NCBI GenBank assembly: GCA_937980205.1
Contig: CALJKW010000069.1
Coordinates: 234,108-298,107, forward strand
DNA length: 64,000 nt
Direction of reading: 5' to 3'
From: an uncultured Myxococcales bacterium
GTDB taxonomy: Bacteria; Myxococcota; Myxococcia; Myxococcales; Myxococcaceae
Below are positions 51,927 to 60,380 of this stretch, piece by piece. Under the pieces are notes generated by a model, which saw nothing but the letters and a program-made list of their open reading frames with translations, searched no databases and had not been told where the DNA came from. Position 1 is the first letter of the stretch. Each line of letters starts with the position of its first letter. Made by a program: the position numbers and the translations under genes.

Positions 51927-53782
51927 TTCGTGTCCCACGCCTCCATGGCGGCGGCGGCTTCGTCGAGCGCGCGGCCGCGGGCGGCGTCGTCGCCCATGCC
52001 CGGCGCGAAGCGGCCCATGTCGCAGGTGTCGAGCGACGACTTCACGCGGGCGCGGACGGCGTCGCTCGCTCCGGCGGTCGCCATCTTCGCGTCGAGCTGC
52101 TCGCGGGTGAGGCCGGCCACGGGCTCCGAGAGCCGCGCTTCGAGGAAGCTGAACAGCGCCTTCTCGACCTCGCTGTAGAAGTCGGCGGTCTTGCCGGTCG
52201 CGCGCAGCTTCTCGGCGGCGGCGAGGCGGGCGCGGGCGGCGCGGGCCTTCTTCTTCTTCTCGCTCACCGGATCGGTGCCGGACGTGGCGCGGCGGACGAG
52301 GCCGAACAGGCCGAGGGCCAGCGTCAGCGCGAACGGCCCCGCGGCGAACGGCAGAAACCACGGCCGCTGCCAGAGCGGGCGCGAGATGCTGCCGAACTGC
52401 GCGGTGTGCCGCAGCTGCTTGAGCCCGCCGGCCTGCAGGAGGTTTTTGGGACCGCCGCCGGTGTCCGTCGCTCCACCCGGGGCCGGCACCATGGCCACGT
52501 TGTTGCCGTTGGGGCCGGGCGTCACGTTGAGCGTGATGGCGTCGGTCTTCGACTCCTCGACCTGCGCCGTCTCGGGGTTGAAGTACTTCATGCTGAGCCC
52601 GGGCAGCACGAACGTGCCGGTCTGCTGCGGCAGCACGACGTACTCCTGCACGCGGCGGCCGCCGAACGTGCCGCGGTTCACCGCGGTCTTGTCGGTGGTC
52701 GTCGGCTCGTAGATGCGCAGCGCGGCGGGGCCGGTGAGCTGCGGCATGACGGCGCTCTTCAGGTTGCCGCGCCCCTCGAGCGCGACGCGCACCTGCAGCG
52801 GCGTGCCGACCTGCACGGTCGTCTGCGACGCCTCGGTCGACAGGCGCCAGCGGCCGACGTTCAAGCCCGTCGCCTCTTTGGGCAGCGCCTTCACCTTGAT
52901 GGTGAGCGGGTTGCCCTTGCGGTGCTCGCGGCGGTTCGCGAACAGCGAGCCGGCGGTCATGTCGGCCTCGGCGGGCTCGATGGTCAGCGTGCCGGGCTTG
53001 AGCGCGAACAGCGCGCGGCGGCGCAGGAGGTAGGCGCGGTAGGGGACTCCGCCGATGTTGCGCTGCTCGGGCGCGAGCTGCGTCGGGCTGTCGAGGTCTT
53101 CGCTCAAGAAGCCCTCGAGCTTCGGCATCGAGACGCCGTCGACCGACGAGAGATCGACGCGCGAGTAGATGGTCAGCGTGTAGTTGACCTGCTCGCCGAC
53201 GTAGACCGTCTCCTTGTCGATGCTGGCCTTGAGGAAGAGGTCGGAGTTCGAGCGCGGAATGTCGACGTCGGGGAACTGCGGAGCGCCCGCGAACGGATCG
53301 TCGTCTCCGAAGAAGCCGCCGAACGGGTCGGGGAAGCCGGGCGGGCCGAAGCCGCGGGGCGGCTGCTGCGGAGGCGGGTCGGCCTGCGTCCGGCCCTTGA
53401 CGACCTCCATCTGAATCGCGTCGGTCTTGAACGTCTTCTGCGCGGTCGAGAGCGCGGCGGGGGGAATCGTGAGCTTGCCGGCGCGGTTCGCGCGCATGAC
53501 GAGGGTGTACTTCTGCACGCGCTTGATGACGCCGGTGCCGCCGCCGCCGAGCGAGTAGCTCATCTGCGTGCTCTGCGAGCGCGAGAGCACCTCGAAGTCG
53601 TTCGGGGCGGGGAACTGCACGGTCGCGCCGTCGGGGGCGTCGCCGACGACGATGGTGAGGCGGAAGGTGTCTTCGGTGCCGACCTTGTTGCGATCGACCG
53701 TCTGGTAGAACTCGACCTCGGCGTGCGCGGCCGCCGCGAGCAGCACCACGGCGAACGCAGTTGCCCTACCAATCCTTCTCAT
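51923..53782 (-). CDS. batD: BatD-family protein (oxygen tolerance domain)
   Basis: A 619-residue exported protein from ATG 53782 (an in-frame start at 53809 would add 9 residues). A signal peptide ending AAAAHA, then a long BatD ectodomain of repeated beta-sandwich modules (VEFYQTVDRNKVGTEDTFRL, VYVGEQVNYTLTIYSRVDLS, VQVGTPLQVRVALEGRGNLKS), a membrane helix at about residue 480 and a helical cytoplasmic tail with a Lys/Arg/Ala stretch. It overlaps batC by 17 bases. Confidence 0.85.
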   Translation of the reverse strand: MRRIGRATAFAVVLLAAAAHAEVEFYQTVDRNKVGTEDTFRLTIVVGDAPDGATVQFPAPNDFEVLSRSQSTQMSYSLGGGGTGVIKRVQKYTLVMRANRAGKLTIPPAALSTAQKTFKTDAIQMEVVKGRTQADPPPQQPPRGFGPPGFPDPFGGFFGDDDPFAGAPQFPDVDIPRSNSDLFLKASIDKETVYVGEQVNYTLTIYSRVDLSSVDGVSMPKLEGFLSEDLDSPTQLAPEQRNIGGVPYRAYLLRRRALFALKPGTLTIEPAEADMTAGSLFANRREHRKGNPLTIKVKALPKEATGLNVGRWRLSTEASQTTVQVGTPLQVRVALEGRGNLKSAVMPQLTGPAALRIYEPTTTDKTAVNRGTFGGRRVQEYVVLPQQTGTFVLPGLSMKYFNPETAQVEESKTDAITLNVTPGPNGNNVAMVPAPGGATDTGGGPKNLLQAGGLKQLRHTAQFGSISRPLWQRPWFLPFAAGPFALTLALGLFGLVRRATSGTDPVSEKKKKARAARARLAAAEKLRATGKTADFYSEVEKALFSFLEARLSEPVAGLTREQLDAKMATAGASDAVRARVKSSLDTCDMGRFAPGMGDDAARGRALDEAAAAMEAWDTK

Positions 53783-54686
53783 TGGGTCGCTTCCTCTTAT
53801 CCTTCGCATCGGGCCTGAAGCGCCACAGTTGCATGTTGCGCTCGGTGTTCTTCAACGCGTCGAGCATGCGTTCTGCTTCCTTCTTCGACATCTGCTCGCC
53901 GCCGTCGCCCACCTCCGCCGCCTCGCCTTCGCCGGTGCCGCCGTCGGCGCCCTCGCTGCCGCCGTCCGAGCCGCCGTCGCCGCGCTCGCCGCCCTGGCCT
54001 CCGCCGTCCTGGCCGGTCTCGCCCTGGCCCTGGCCGCCGTCGCCCTTCTGACCGCCGTCGCCTGCGCCGCCGTCGCCCGGGCCCTGGCCTCCGTCGGCGC
54101 CGCCGTCGCTGCCGCCGTCTCCGACGCCCGAGTCGCCCTGACCTCCGTCCACCGGTCTTCCGCCGTCGGCGGGCTTCCCACCGTCGGTGCCGCCGTCGTG
54201 GTGGCCGCCGTCACCGCGGCCACCGCCGTCGGGCGCTGACCCGCCGTCCGCGCCGCTGCTCTGCGGCGGAGGCAGGTCCTTCAAGACGACCTCGAGGTTG
54301 TGGCGCGCGAGCTCGTCGTTCGGATCTCTGCGCAGCGCCTTGCGGTACTCGGCGACGGCCTCTTTCTTGTTGCTCGTCGCCGCCCACGAGTTGCCGAGGT
54401 TGTAGTGAATCTTCGAGTCGAGCGGCTGCTTGCCCTGGTTGAGCTCGGCGGCCTTCAGGAAGGCCGCGCGCGCCTCGTCGTGGCGCCCGAGCTTGTGCAG
54501 CGCCGTGCCGCGGTCGAAGGCTACTTGCGCGTTGTTCGGGAGCTCTTTGTCGGCCGCGTCGAACTTCTCGAGCGCGCTCTCGTAGTCGCCGCGCTCGAAC
54601 GCCGCCTCGCCGTCGTCGACGAGCGGGTGGTTCTTCTCGAACGGCCCCATCGCGAGGAGGCCGAGCACGAGCGGGCTCCACCTCAT
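53766..54686 (-). CDS. batC: BatC-like TPR protein with a Asp-Gly-Gly repeat region
   Basis: A 306-residue protein: N-terminal signal or anchor, three TPR units (about 27-145: GEAAFERGDYESALEKFDAA, AFDRGTALHKLGRHDEARAA, IHYNLGNSWAATSNKKEAV), a low-complexity stretch of about 115 residues built on DGG (about two dozen copies), and a charged end (SKKEAERMLDALKNTERNMQ). BatC proteins have this TPR head and a conserved C-terminal Leu/Arg region. ATG 54686 overlaps the batB stop. Confidence 0.82.
   Translation of the reverse strand: MRWSPLVLGLLAMGPFEKNHPLVDDGEAAFERGDYESALEKFDAADKELPNNAQVAFDRGTALHKLGRHDEARAAFLKAAELNQGKQPLDSKIHYNLGNSWAATSNKKEAVAEYRKALRRDPNDELARHNLEVVLKDLPPPQSSGADGGSAPDGGGRGDGGHHDGGTDGGKPADGGRPVDGGQGDSGVGDGGSDGGADGGQGPGDGGAGDGGQKGDGGQGQGETGQDGGGQGGERGDGGSDGGSEGADGGTGEGEAAEVGDGGEQMSKKEAERMLDALKNTERNMQLWRFRPDAKDKRKRPNEKDW
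53900..54255. repeat. DGG-coding low-complexity repeat in batC
   Basis: About 350 bases of imperfect CCGCCGTC-type repeats (plus strand) encoding Asp-Gly-Gly units with Gly, Ser, Gln and Lys between them. The acidic Gly-rich composition suggests a flexible, possibly cation-binding spacer. Copy number is likely to vary. Confidence 0.8.
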
Positions 54687-55735
54687 GTGCGCGCCTTCCG
54701 GTTCCACGAGGGCAGCACGAGCATGCCGAGCGCGAGGAAGACGAGGCCTACGGCGAGGTAGGGCTGGAAGACCTCGGCGTAGCGCACGGTGACGCGGCTC
54801 TCGAGCTCGCTCTTCTGCAGCTTGTCGATGATCTTCACGACCTCGCCCATCGCGACGCCCGACGGCTGGTAGAAGAACTCGCCCTGGGTCTCCTGCGCGA
54901 TGCGCGTGAGGCCGGCGCGGTCGAGGCGGGTGAGCACCGTGTTGCCGTTCTTGTCCTTCTTGTAGCCGGTGACCTGGCCGTCCCGGTTCAAGATGGGGAT
55001 CGGCTCTCCGGCCTCGGAGCCGATGCCGACGGCGTAGACGCGCGCGTCGATCTCCTTGAGCGCGTCGACGCCGGCGCTCACGTCGCCCTCGAGATCCTCT
55101 CCGTCGGAGATGAGCACGACGACCTTGTCCTTCGCGCCGTGGTCCGCGTTCGTCAGCACCTCCTTGGAGACGCGCAGCGCGGCGCCGATGTTGCTGCCGC
55201 CCTGGGGAACCTGCTCGGGGTCGATGGCGCGCAGGAAGAGCTTCGCGGCCGAGTAGTCGGAGGTGAGCGGGCACTGGATGAAGGCGTCGCCGGCGAACGC
55301 GACGATGGCGACGCGATCTCCCTTCAGCTCGTCGAGCAGCGTGTTGAGCTCGAGCCGCGCGCGATCGAGGCGCGAGGGCACGACGTCGCGCGCGAGCATC
55401 GACCGCGAGGCGTCGAGCGCGACGACGACGTCGATGCCGCGGCGCTTCGTGAGCTCGGCGTGGCTGCCGCACTGCGGCTGCGCGAGCGCGAACGCCATCA
55501 GCGCGAGGCCCAGGCCGTAGAGCGAGGCCTGCGTGACCGGCAGCGCGGTCGAGACGCCCGGCGCGATGAGGTCGGCGAGCCGCTCGGGGACGGCGCGGGC
55601 CACCTTCGAGCGGCGGGTGAGGGCACGCCACAGCGCGATGCCCCCCAAGGCGAGCGCGACCGGCACGAGCAGCAGGAACAGCGGCTTCGCGAGGCCGGCC
55701 TGGTACCCGAGCACGGTGAAGCGCCACGCCTGCAT
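54683..55735 (-). CDS. batB: BatB-like membrane VWA protein
   Basis: A 350-residue protein: two N-terminal membrane helices (about 16-37 and 68-86), a VWA domain with an intact metal site (DVVVALDASRSM, VVVLISDGEDLEGD) and a C-terminal membrane helix. This is the BatA/BatB plan. ATG 55735 forms a TGATG junction with batA. It presents the VWA domain to the periplasm with the BatC TPR protein. Confidence 0.88.
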   Translation of the reverse strand: MQAWRFTVLGYQAGLAKPLFLLLVPVALALGGIALWRALTRRSKVARAVPERLADLIAPGVSTALPVTQASLYGLGLALMAFALAQPQCGSHAELTKRRGIDVVVALDASRSMLARDVVPSRLDRARLELNTLLDELKGDRVAIVAFAGDAFIQCPLTSDYSAAKLFLRAIDPEQVPQGGSNIGAALRVSKEVLTNADHGAKDKVVVLISDGEDLEGDVSAGVDALKEIDARVYAVGIGSEAGEPIPILNRDGQVTGYKKDKNGNTVLTRLDRAGLTRIAQETQGEFFYQPSGVAMGEVVKIIDKLQKSELESRVTVRYAEVFQPYLAVGLVFLALGMLVLPSWNRKART

Positions 55736-56754
55736 CACGGGAACACCTTGAGCAGCGTCGCGCGGAGCAACAGCTCGACCGCGGCGAGGATGAAGGCGAC
55801 GAGGAGCCAGTCGTGGAACTCCTCGCGGTAGGTCGACATCGCGCCGCCCTCGAGCAGCTTCGAGCGCTCGAGCGAGTCGAGGACCTTCTGCAGGCCCTCT
55901 CTGAGCTGCTGCGGATCGGTCGCGCGGTAGAACTCGCCGCCGGTCGCGCTCGAGATCTGCTTGAGCAGCTCGGGGTTCGTCGCGATCTCGACCTGCCGCC
56001 ACTGCGTGTTGCCGAAGAAGTCGACGCCGACGGGGAAGTCGACCTTGCCGCCCTTGCCGACGAGGATCGTGTAGACCGGGATCTTCAGCGCCGCGCCCAT
56101 CTGCGCGGCGTCGAGCGGGCTGATCTGCCCGGCGTTGTTGTCGCCGTCGGTGATGAGCACGACCACGCGCGACTTCGCATCGCTGTCCCGCAGGCGGTTG
56201 AGCGAGGTCGCCAGCGCGTCGCCGATCGCCGTGCCGTCTTCGAGCACGCGCGTGCGCAGCTGCGAGATCACGTCCTTCAGCACGCCGTAGTCGAGCGTGA
56301 GCGGCGCCTGCGTGTACGCCGCGCCCGAGAAGACCACGAGCCCGATGCGGTCGTTGGTCCGGTTTTTCAGGAAGTCGGTGAGGACCTCTTTCGCCGTGCG
56401 CAGGCGGTTGTTCGGGTTCTGCGGGCGCCAGTCGACCGCCTCCATCGAGTTGGAGAGATCGAGCGCGATCATGATGTCGATGCCCTCGACCGAGGTGTCG
56501 CGGACCTTCGCGTCGCGCTCCTGCGGCCTCGCGAGCGCGATGAGCGCGCAGCAGATCGCCAGCACGCGCAGCACGGGCAGCAGCGGCAGCAGGTACGGCC
56601 GCAGGCCGCGCCCCTGCTTCACGAGGATACCGGCCGCGGGAAACCGGAAGACCGCGCGCGTGCGGCGCTCGACGTACGCCCAGACGAGCAGCGCCGGCGC
56701 CGCGGCCATCAGCCACAGCACCCAGCGGCTATGAAACTCGAAGCTTATGGGCAT
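55735..56754 (-). CDS. batA: BatA-like membrane VWA protein
   Basis: A 339-residue protein from ATG 56754 with the same architecture as BatB: two N-terminal membrane helices, a VWA domain with DIMIALDLSNSME and VVVLITDGDNNAG, and a final membrane helix. ATG 56754 overlaps the 3' end of the upstream gene by 26 bases. Bat proteins were named for aerotolerance in Bacteroides. The role here is unknown. Confidence 0.9.
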   Translation of the reverse strand: MPISFEFHSRWVLWLMAAAPALLVWAYVERRTRAVFRFPAAGILVKQGRGLRPYLLPLLPVLRVLAICCALIALARPQERDAKVRDTSVEGIDIMIALDLSNSMEAVDWRPQNPNNRLRTAKEVLTDFLKNRTNDRIGLVVFSGAAYTQAPLTLDYGVLKDVISQLRTRVLEDGTAIGDALATSLNRLRDSDAKSRVVVLITDGDNNAGQISPLDAAQMGAALKIPVYTILVGKGGKVDFPVGVDFFGNTQWRQVEIATNPELLKQISSATGGEFYRATDPQQLREGLQKVLDSLERSKLLEGGAMSTYREEFHDWLLVAFILAAVELLLRATLLKVFP

Positions 56755-57748
56755 GGGCGGGCGGTGCAGCCGACGGTGTCGTGGCCTGCACGATGGCATA
56801 CGCGAGCTCGATGGCGCTCTTGCACGCCGTGGGGTCGGGCGAGGCCTTCGCGTAGCGGACGAAGTCGGACTCGTTCACGAACTCCTGCAGCTCTTTCATC
56901 GGCAGCCCGGGAGTGTGCAGGCGGCGGAGGCTCTCGAGCAGCTCGGGCGTGGTGCTCTCGAGAGCGTCGAACCCGTAGCGCTCGCCGAGGTAGCCGCGGA
57001 CGATCTCCGAGAGGCGGAAGTAGTACTCGCGCACGCGGCCCTTGCCGGGCAGGTCTTCTTCTCTCAACGCATCGAGCGCCTTGCGCACCCGCACCTCGAG
57101 CGGCTCGAGCGGCTTGGGGGGCTCGAGCACCACCGGCCTCGGCCGCCGCCGCCAGCGCAGGAAGGCGTAGACGCCGAGCGCGACGGCCAGCGCGACGGCG
57201 AGCGCGTACAAGAGCCTCCACGTGCGGACCGCGACGTCGACCGGCGGCGCGATGTCGAACAGGCCCGCGCCGGTCTGCTCGGCGTCCGGCGGCAGCGTGG
57301 ACACAATCTCGACCTCGACGCCCGGCACGTTGAAGGTGCCCTGGCCCTGCTCGGTCCACACCTCGAACGTCAGCTGCGGCGTCTTCTGGGCGCCGAGCTG
57401 GAAGGCGGCCAGCTGGAGCTGGAAGGTGGTGGTCGCGCTGTCGGCGCCGTCGACGCGGCTGCGGCTGCTGTCGGCGACGTCGAAGGTCTCGTTCGCCTCG
57501 AGGGGCTTGAGGTCGTACCGCTGCTCCTTCACGTGGGTGACGACGACCTCGACGGTGAAGGGCTCTCCGAGCCTGACCTTGGTGGGCACTGCGCGCGTGT
57601 TCACCTTCAGCGGCGGCAGGGGCTCGCCCGCGCCGAGGGCGGCGGCGGGAATGAGGAAGGCGAGCACAGCGTAGACGAGCAGCGAGCGCGGCAAGCTCGC
57701 CGTAACTTGCCGGGAAAAGCGCAGGACGCAAGGTCTGGCTCTGCGCAT
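56729..57748 (-). CDS. Bat-operon membrane protein (BatD/DUF4381-like)
   Basis: A 339-residue protein from ATG 57748 (TTG 57763 is possible). A signal peptide, a periplasmic beta domain (PTKVRLGEPFTVEVVVTHVKEQRYDL) like the first module of BatD, a membrane helix at about residue 190, then a helical cytoplasmic domain (VREYYFRLSEIVRGYLGERYG, TTPELLESL) of the kind seen in Bat-linked DUF4381 proteins. It is first in the nine-gene operon. No moxR or DUF58 gene is next to it in this window. Confidence 0.75.
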   Translation of the reverse strand: MRRARPCVLRFSRQVTASLPRSLLVYAVLAFLIPAAALGAGEPLPPLKVNTRAVPTKVRLGEPFTVEVVVTHVKEQRYDLKPLEANETFDVADSSRSRVDGADSATTTFQLQLAAFQLGAQKTPQLTFEVWTEQGQGTFNVPGVEVEIVSTLPPDAEQTGAGLFDIAPPVDVAVRTWRLLYALAVALAVALGVYAFLRWRRRPRPVVLEPPKPLEPLEVRVRKALDALREEDLPGKGRVREYYFRLSEIVRGYLGERYGFDALESTTPELLESLRRLHTPGLPMKELQEFVNESDFVRYAKASPDPTACKSAIELAYAIVQATTPSAAPPAHAHKLRVS

Positions 57749-57784
57749 GACGCCACGAAACAAACGTCAGCTTGACTCCCTTCC

Positions 57785-58414
57785 ATGCCAAGGCGCACGC
57801 TCGTGGTCATGAGCCAGCTCCCCATCGACATCGATGCCGAGGCCATCTACTTCGACGGCCACTGGTACACCCGCGATGACATGGCGCGGCGGATCAAGGC
57901 GATGCTCGACCAGGGCGACTTCGCGATCACCCGACCCAGCGCGGCGCTCGAGCAGCTGACGGCGGTCATCTCTTCGGTCCGCACGCTCGCGTTCCGGGCG
58001 ACTCCGGACATGATCGAGGCCCTGAACGCGGGCGCGGCGCGCGCCGGCAAGTCGGTGGGCGCGTTCATCCGCGACACGCTCTCGCAGCAGCTCGGCCTGC
58101 CGAGCGCGGACTTCGGCCCGGCGCGGACGGATCAACCGGTGCAGCTGGCGATTCCCGCGCCGACCCCGTCACAGCCACAGCAGCGCCCGCCGGACGAGAC
58201 CATTCGCGGCGCGCCGATTCCGACCCCCGCGCCGTCGGCGCCCGCGGCTCCCGCGCCGCCGATCGCCGGCCCCGGAGCGCTGCGCGCCGCCGGCGTCGAG
58301 CGCCTTCCTTCCGTCGTGGTCGAGCCTGCGCTGACGTCCGACGCTCCGGTCGAGCTCACCAACAAGAAGACGAAGGAGGAGGAGGCCACCGAGCGGCGGT
58401 GGTTCAACTCCTGA
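57785..58414 (+). CDS. Hypothetical protein with Pro-rich linker
   Basis: A 209-residue soluble protein of unknown function. ATG 57785 or ATG 57809 could be the start. Residues of about 10-110 are folded and helical (ATPDMIEALNAGAARAGKSV suggests a ribbon-helix-helix-like or sporulation-type helix pair). Residues of about 120-180 are a Pro/Ala linker and the end is a short charged tail. It lies 36 bases from the divergent Bat operon and 7 bases before the DUF4105 gene. Confidence 0.6.
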   Translation: MPRRTLVVMSQLPIDIDAEAIYFDGHWYTRDDMARRIKAMLDQGDFAITRPSAALEQLTAVISSVRTLAFRATPDMIEALNAGAARAGKSVGAFIRDTLSQQLGLPSADFGPARTDQPVQLAIPAPTPSQPQQRPPDETIRGAPIPTPAPSAPAAPAPPIAGPGALRAAGVERLPSVVVEPALTSDAPVELTNKKTKEEEATERRWFNS

Positions 58415-58421
58415 TCGGCTT

Positions 58422-59708
58422 TTGACGCTCCCGCTCGCGGCGCTCCTGGTAGCGCTGCACTCCGTTCCTCCCGCGCCCTGGGCCCCTGGCGGTCCGTCGC
58501 GCCCCGAGGACCTGATCATCTCGGTGGTGACGTTCGGCCCGGGCAGTGATCTGCCCTCGTGGTGGGGCCACACCGCCCTCGTCGTGGAGGACCGCGCCCT
58601 GCAGCACGGCCGCCTCTACAACTACGGCATGTTCGATTTCTCGACCGGCTTCGTGCACAAGTTCGTGCAGGGGCGGCTCGAGTTCTGGGTGGGCGAGGCC
58701 TCGGTGCGCGGCACCTACGAGTTCTACAAAGAGCTCGATCGCGACGTGCGCGTTCAGATCCTCGACCTCACGCCCGAGCAGGCGCTACTTGCCGCACGCG
58801 CGCTCGCGACGAACGTGATGCCCGAGAACCGCGAGTACCTGTACCACCACTACAACGACAACTGCTCGACGCGGCCGCGCGACATCATCGACCTCGCCGT
58901 CGGCGGAGCGCTCAAGCAAGCGACCTCGGGCAAGTCGCGCATGAGCCTGCGCGAGCACACGCGCCGCTACTCGCAGGTGTTCCCGCCGATGTCGCTCGTG
59001 CTCGACTACCTGCAGAACGACGAGCTCGACCGGCCCATCACCATGCAGGAAGAGGCGTTCCTGCCCGACGAGCTCGAGCGCCAGCTCGATCAGCTCAGCG
59101 TCGACGGGCACCCCGTCGTGAAGCAGAAGGTCATGTACTGGACGTCGAAGTCGCGGCCGCCGGTGCCTGAAGCGCCGCCGTACTGGAACGTGTGGCTCGC
59201 GCTGATCTCGGTCGCGGCCGGTGCGTTCGTGTTCTTCCTGAGCCGCCGGCTCGACCAGCGCGGCGCGCGCCTCGCGCTGGGCGCCTTCCTCACCTTCGAG
59301 GGGCTCGTCTGGGGCTCGTTGGGCGTCTTCCTCTTCGTCGTCGGCATCTGGACGAACCACCAGGTCGCGCACCGGAACGAGAACCTGTTCCTCATCAACC
59401 CGGTGACGTTCGCGCTCTTGTTCCTCGGGCCGATGCTGATGAAGGGCAGCCCGCGCGCGCTGCCGGCGCTGAAGTGGGTGAGCGCGGTGCTCGCGGGGAC
59501 TGCGCTGCTCGGCGTCGTGGTGAAGGTGCTGCCGATGTTCGACCAGCAGAACTGGAACCTGATCTGCCTGGTGCTGCCGCTCTCGTTGGCGACGGCGGCC
59601 GCGTTCTGGAAGCTGCCCGCCGTTGCCGGAGCGCCGCTGCCGCCTGCGCAGCACGGAAAGAAAAAGGGCGCAGCACCCGCGGTGCCGCGCCCTTCGTCCG
59701 TCGAGTGA
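58422..59708 (+). CDS. DUF4105 (Lnb N-terminal-like) membrane protein
   Basis: A 428-residue protein from TTG 58422. A short signal peptide is followed by a DUF4105 domain with the His/Cys pattern WWGHTALVVED, GRLYNYGMFDFSTGFVHKF, LARALATNVMPENREYLYHHYNDNCSTRPRD. That Asn-Cys-Ser-Thr is the family's conserved site, suggestive of a papain-like peptidase or amidase. Residues from about 250 hold five membrane helices. The last about 15 codons overlap the sodB terminator hairpin, which gives the odd KKKGAAPAVPRPSS tail. Confidence 0.8.
   Translation: MTLPLAALLVALHSVPPAPWAPGGPSRPEDLIISVVTFGPGSDLPSWWGHTALVVEDRALQHGRLYNYGMFDFSTGFVHKFVQGRLEFWVGEASVRGTYEFYKELDRDVRVQILDLTPEQALLAARALATNVMPENREYLYHHYNDNCSTRPRDIIDLAVGGALKQATSGKSRMSLREHTRRYSQVFPPMSLVLDYLQNDELDRPITMQEEAFLPDELERQLDQLSVDGHPVVKQKVMYWTSKSRPPVPEAPPYWNVWLALISVAAGAFVFFLSRRLDQRGARLALGAFLTFEGLVWGSLGVFLFVVGIWTNHQVAHRNENLFLINPVTFALLFLGPMLMKGSPRALPALKWVSAVLAGTALLGVVVKVLPMFDQQNWNLICLVLPLSLATAAAFWKLPAVAGAPLPPAQHGKKKGAAPAVPRPSSVE
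59661..59694 (-). terminator. Hairpin terminator for sodB, inside the DUF4105 gene
   Basis: A 14-position stem (13 pairs, one mismatch) at 59664-59677 and 59681-59694 with loop CGC. On the minus strand it ends in TTTTT, a textbook intrinsic terminator 22 bases after the sodB stop. On the plus strand it lies within the DUF4105 coding region just before its stop. Confidence 0.9.
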
Positions 59709-59715
59709 CTCGGTC

Positions 59716-60294
59716 TTACTTGAGGTTCGCGGCCGCGAAGTCCCAGTTCACGAGGTTCGCGAGCCAGGTCTCGACGAACTTCGCGCGCAGGTTGCGGTAG
59801 TCGATGTAGTACGCGTGCTCCCAGACGTCGCAGGTGACGAGGCACTGGGTGCCCTTCGCCATCGGCGTGTCGGCGTTGCCGGTCGTGACGATCTTCAGCT
59901 TGCCGGCGTCGTGAACGAGCCACGCCCAGCCGGAGCCGAACTGGCCGACGGCCGCGGTCTGGAACTGCGTCTTGAAGTCGTTGAACGAGCCGAAGTCGCG
60001 CTTGATCGCATCGGCGAGCGCGCCGGTGGGCTCACCGCCGCCTTTGGGCTTCATCGACTTCCAGTAGAAGTCGTGGTTCCAGACCTGCGCGGCGTTGTTG
60101 AACACGCCGCCGCTCGAGCTCTTCACGATCTCCTCGAGCGACTTCTCGGCCTCGGGCTTCCCCTGAAGGAGGTTCTTCAGGTTGTTCATGTACGTCTGGT
60201 GGTGCTTCTCGTAGTGGAAGGACATGGTCTCCGCGCTCATGTGCGGGGCCAGTGCGTCTTTCGCGTACGGCAGCGGCTCGAGCTCGAACTTCAT
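59716..60294 (-). CDS. sodB: Superoxide dismutase, Fe/Mn family
   Basis: A 192-residue cytoplasmic enzyme. Metal ligands are in MSFHYEKHHQTY, NNAAQVWNHDFYW and DVWEHAYYIDY. The Gln in AAQVWNH and the GQFGSGWAW stretch favour the iron-type subgroup, though metal choice cannot be settled from sequence. ATG 60294 follows GGAGATCACC. It is divergent from prfB and has its own terminator. Confidence 0.95.
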   Translation of the reverse strand: MKFELEPLPYAKDALAPHMSAETMSFHYEKHHQTYMNNLKNLLQGKPEAEKSLEEIVKSSSGGVFNNAAQVWNHDFYWKSMKPKGGGEPTGALADAIKRDFGSFNDFKTQFQTAAVGQFGSGWAWLVHDAGKLKIVTTGNADTPMAKGTQCLVTCDVWEHAYYIDYRNLRAKFVETWLANLVNWDFAAANLK

Positions 60295-60341
60295 GGTGGT
60301 GATCTCCTTGTGGGCGTCAGGTGGCGGCGTTCTTAACGGTC

Positions 60342-60370
60342 TTGCACGCGTTCGTCATGCGGTTTAGGGA
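60342..60370 (+). promoter_or_regulatory. Candidate promoter of prfB
   Basis: TTGCAC (60342) and TAGGGA (60365) are 17 bases apart, 11 bases before ATG 60381. The -35 shares TTGC with the candidate elements at ftsQ, ftsZ and the HU gene. The -10 is weak. The 86-base gap also carries the sodB promoter region on the other strand. Confidence 0.35.
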
Positions 60371-60380
60371 GTTCGCACTC

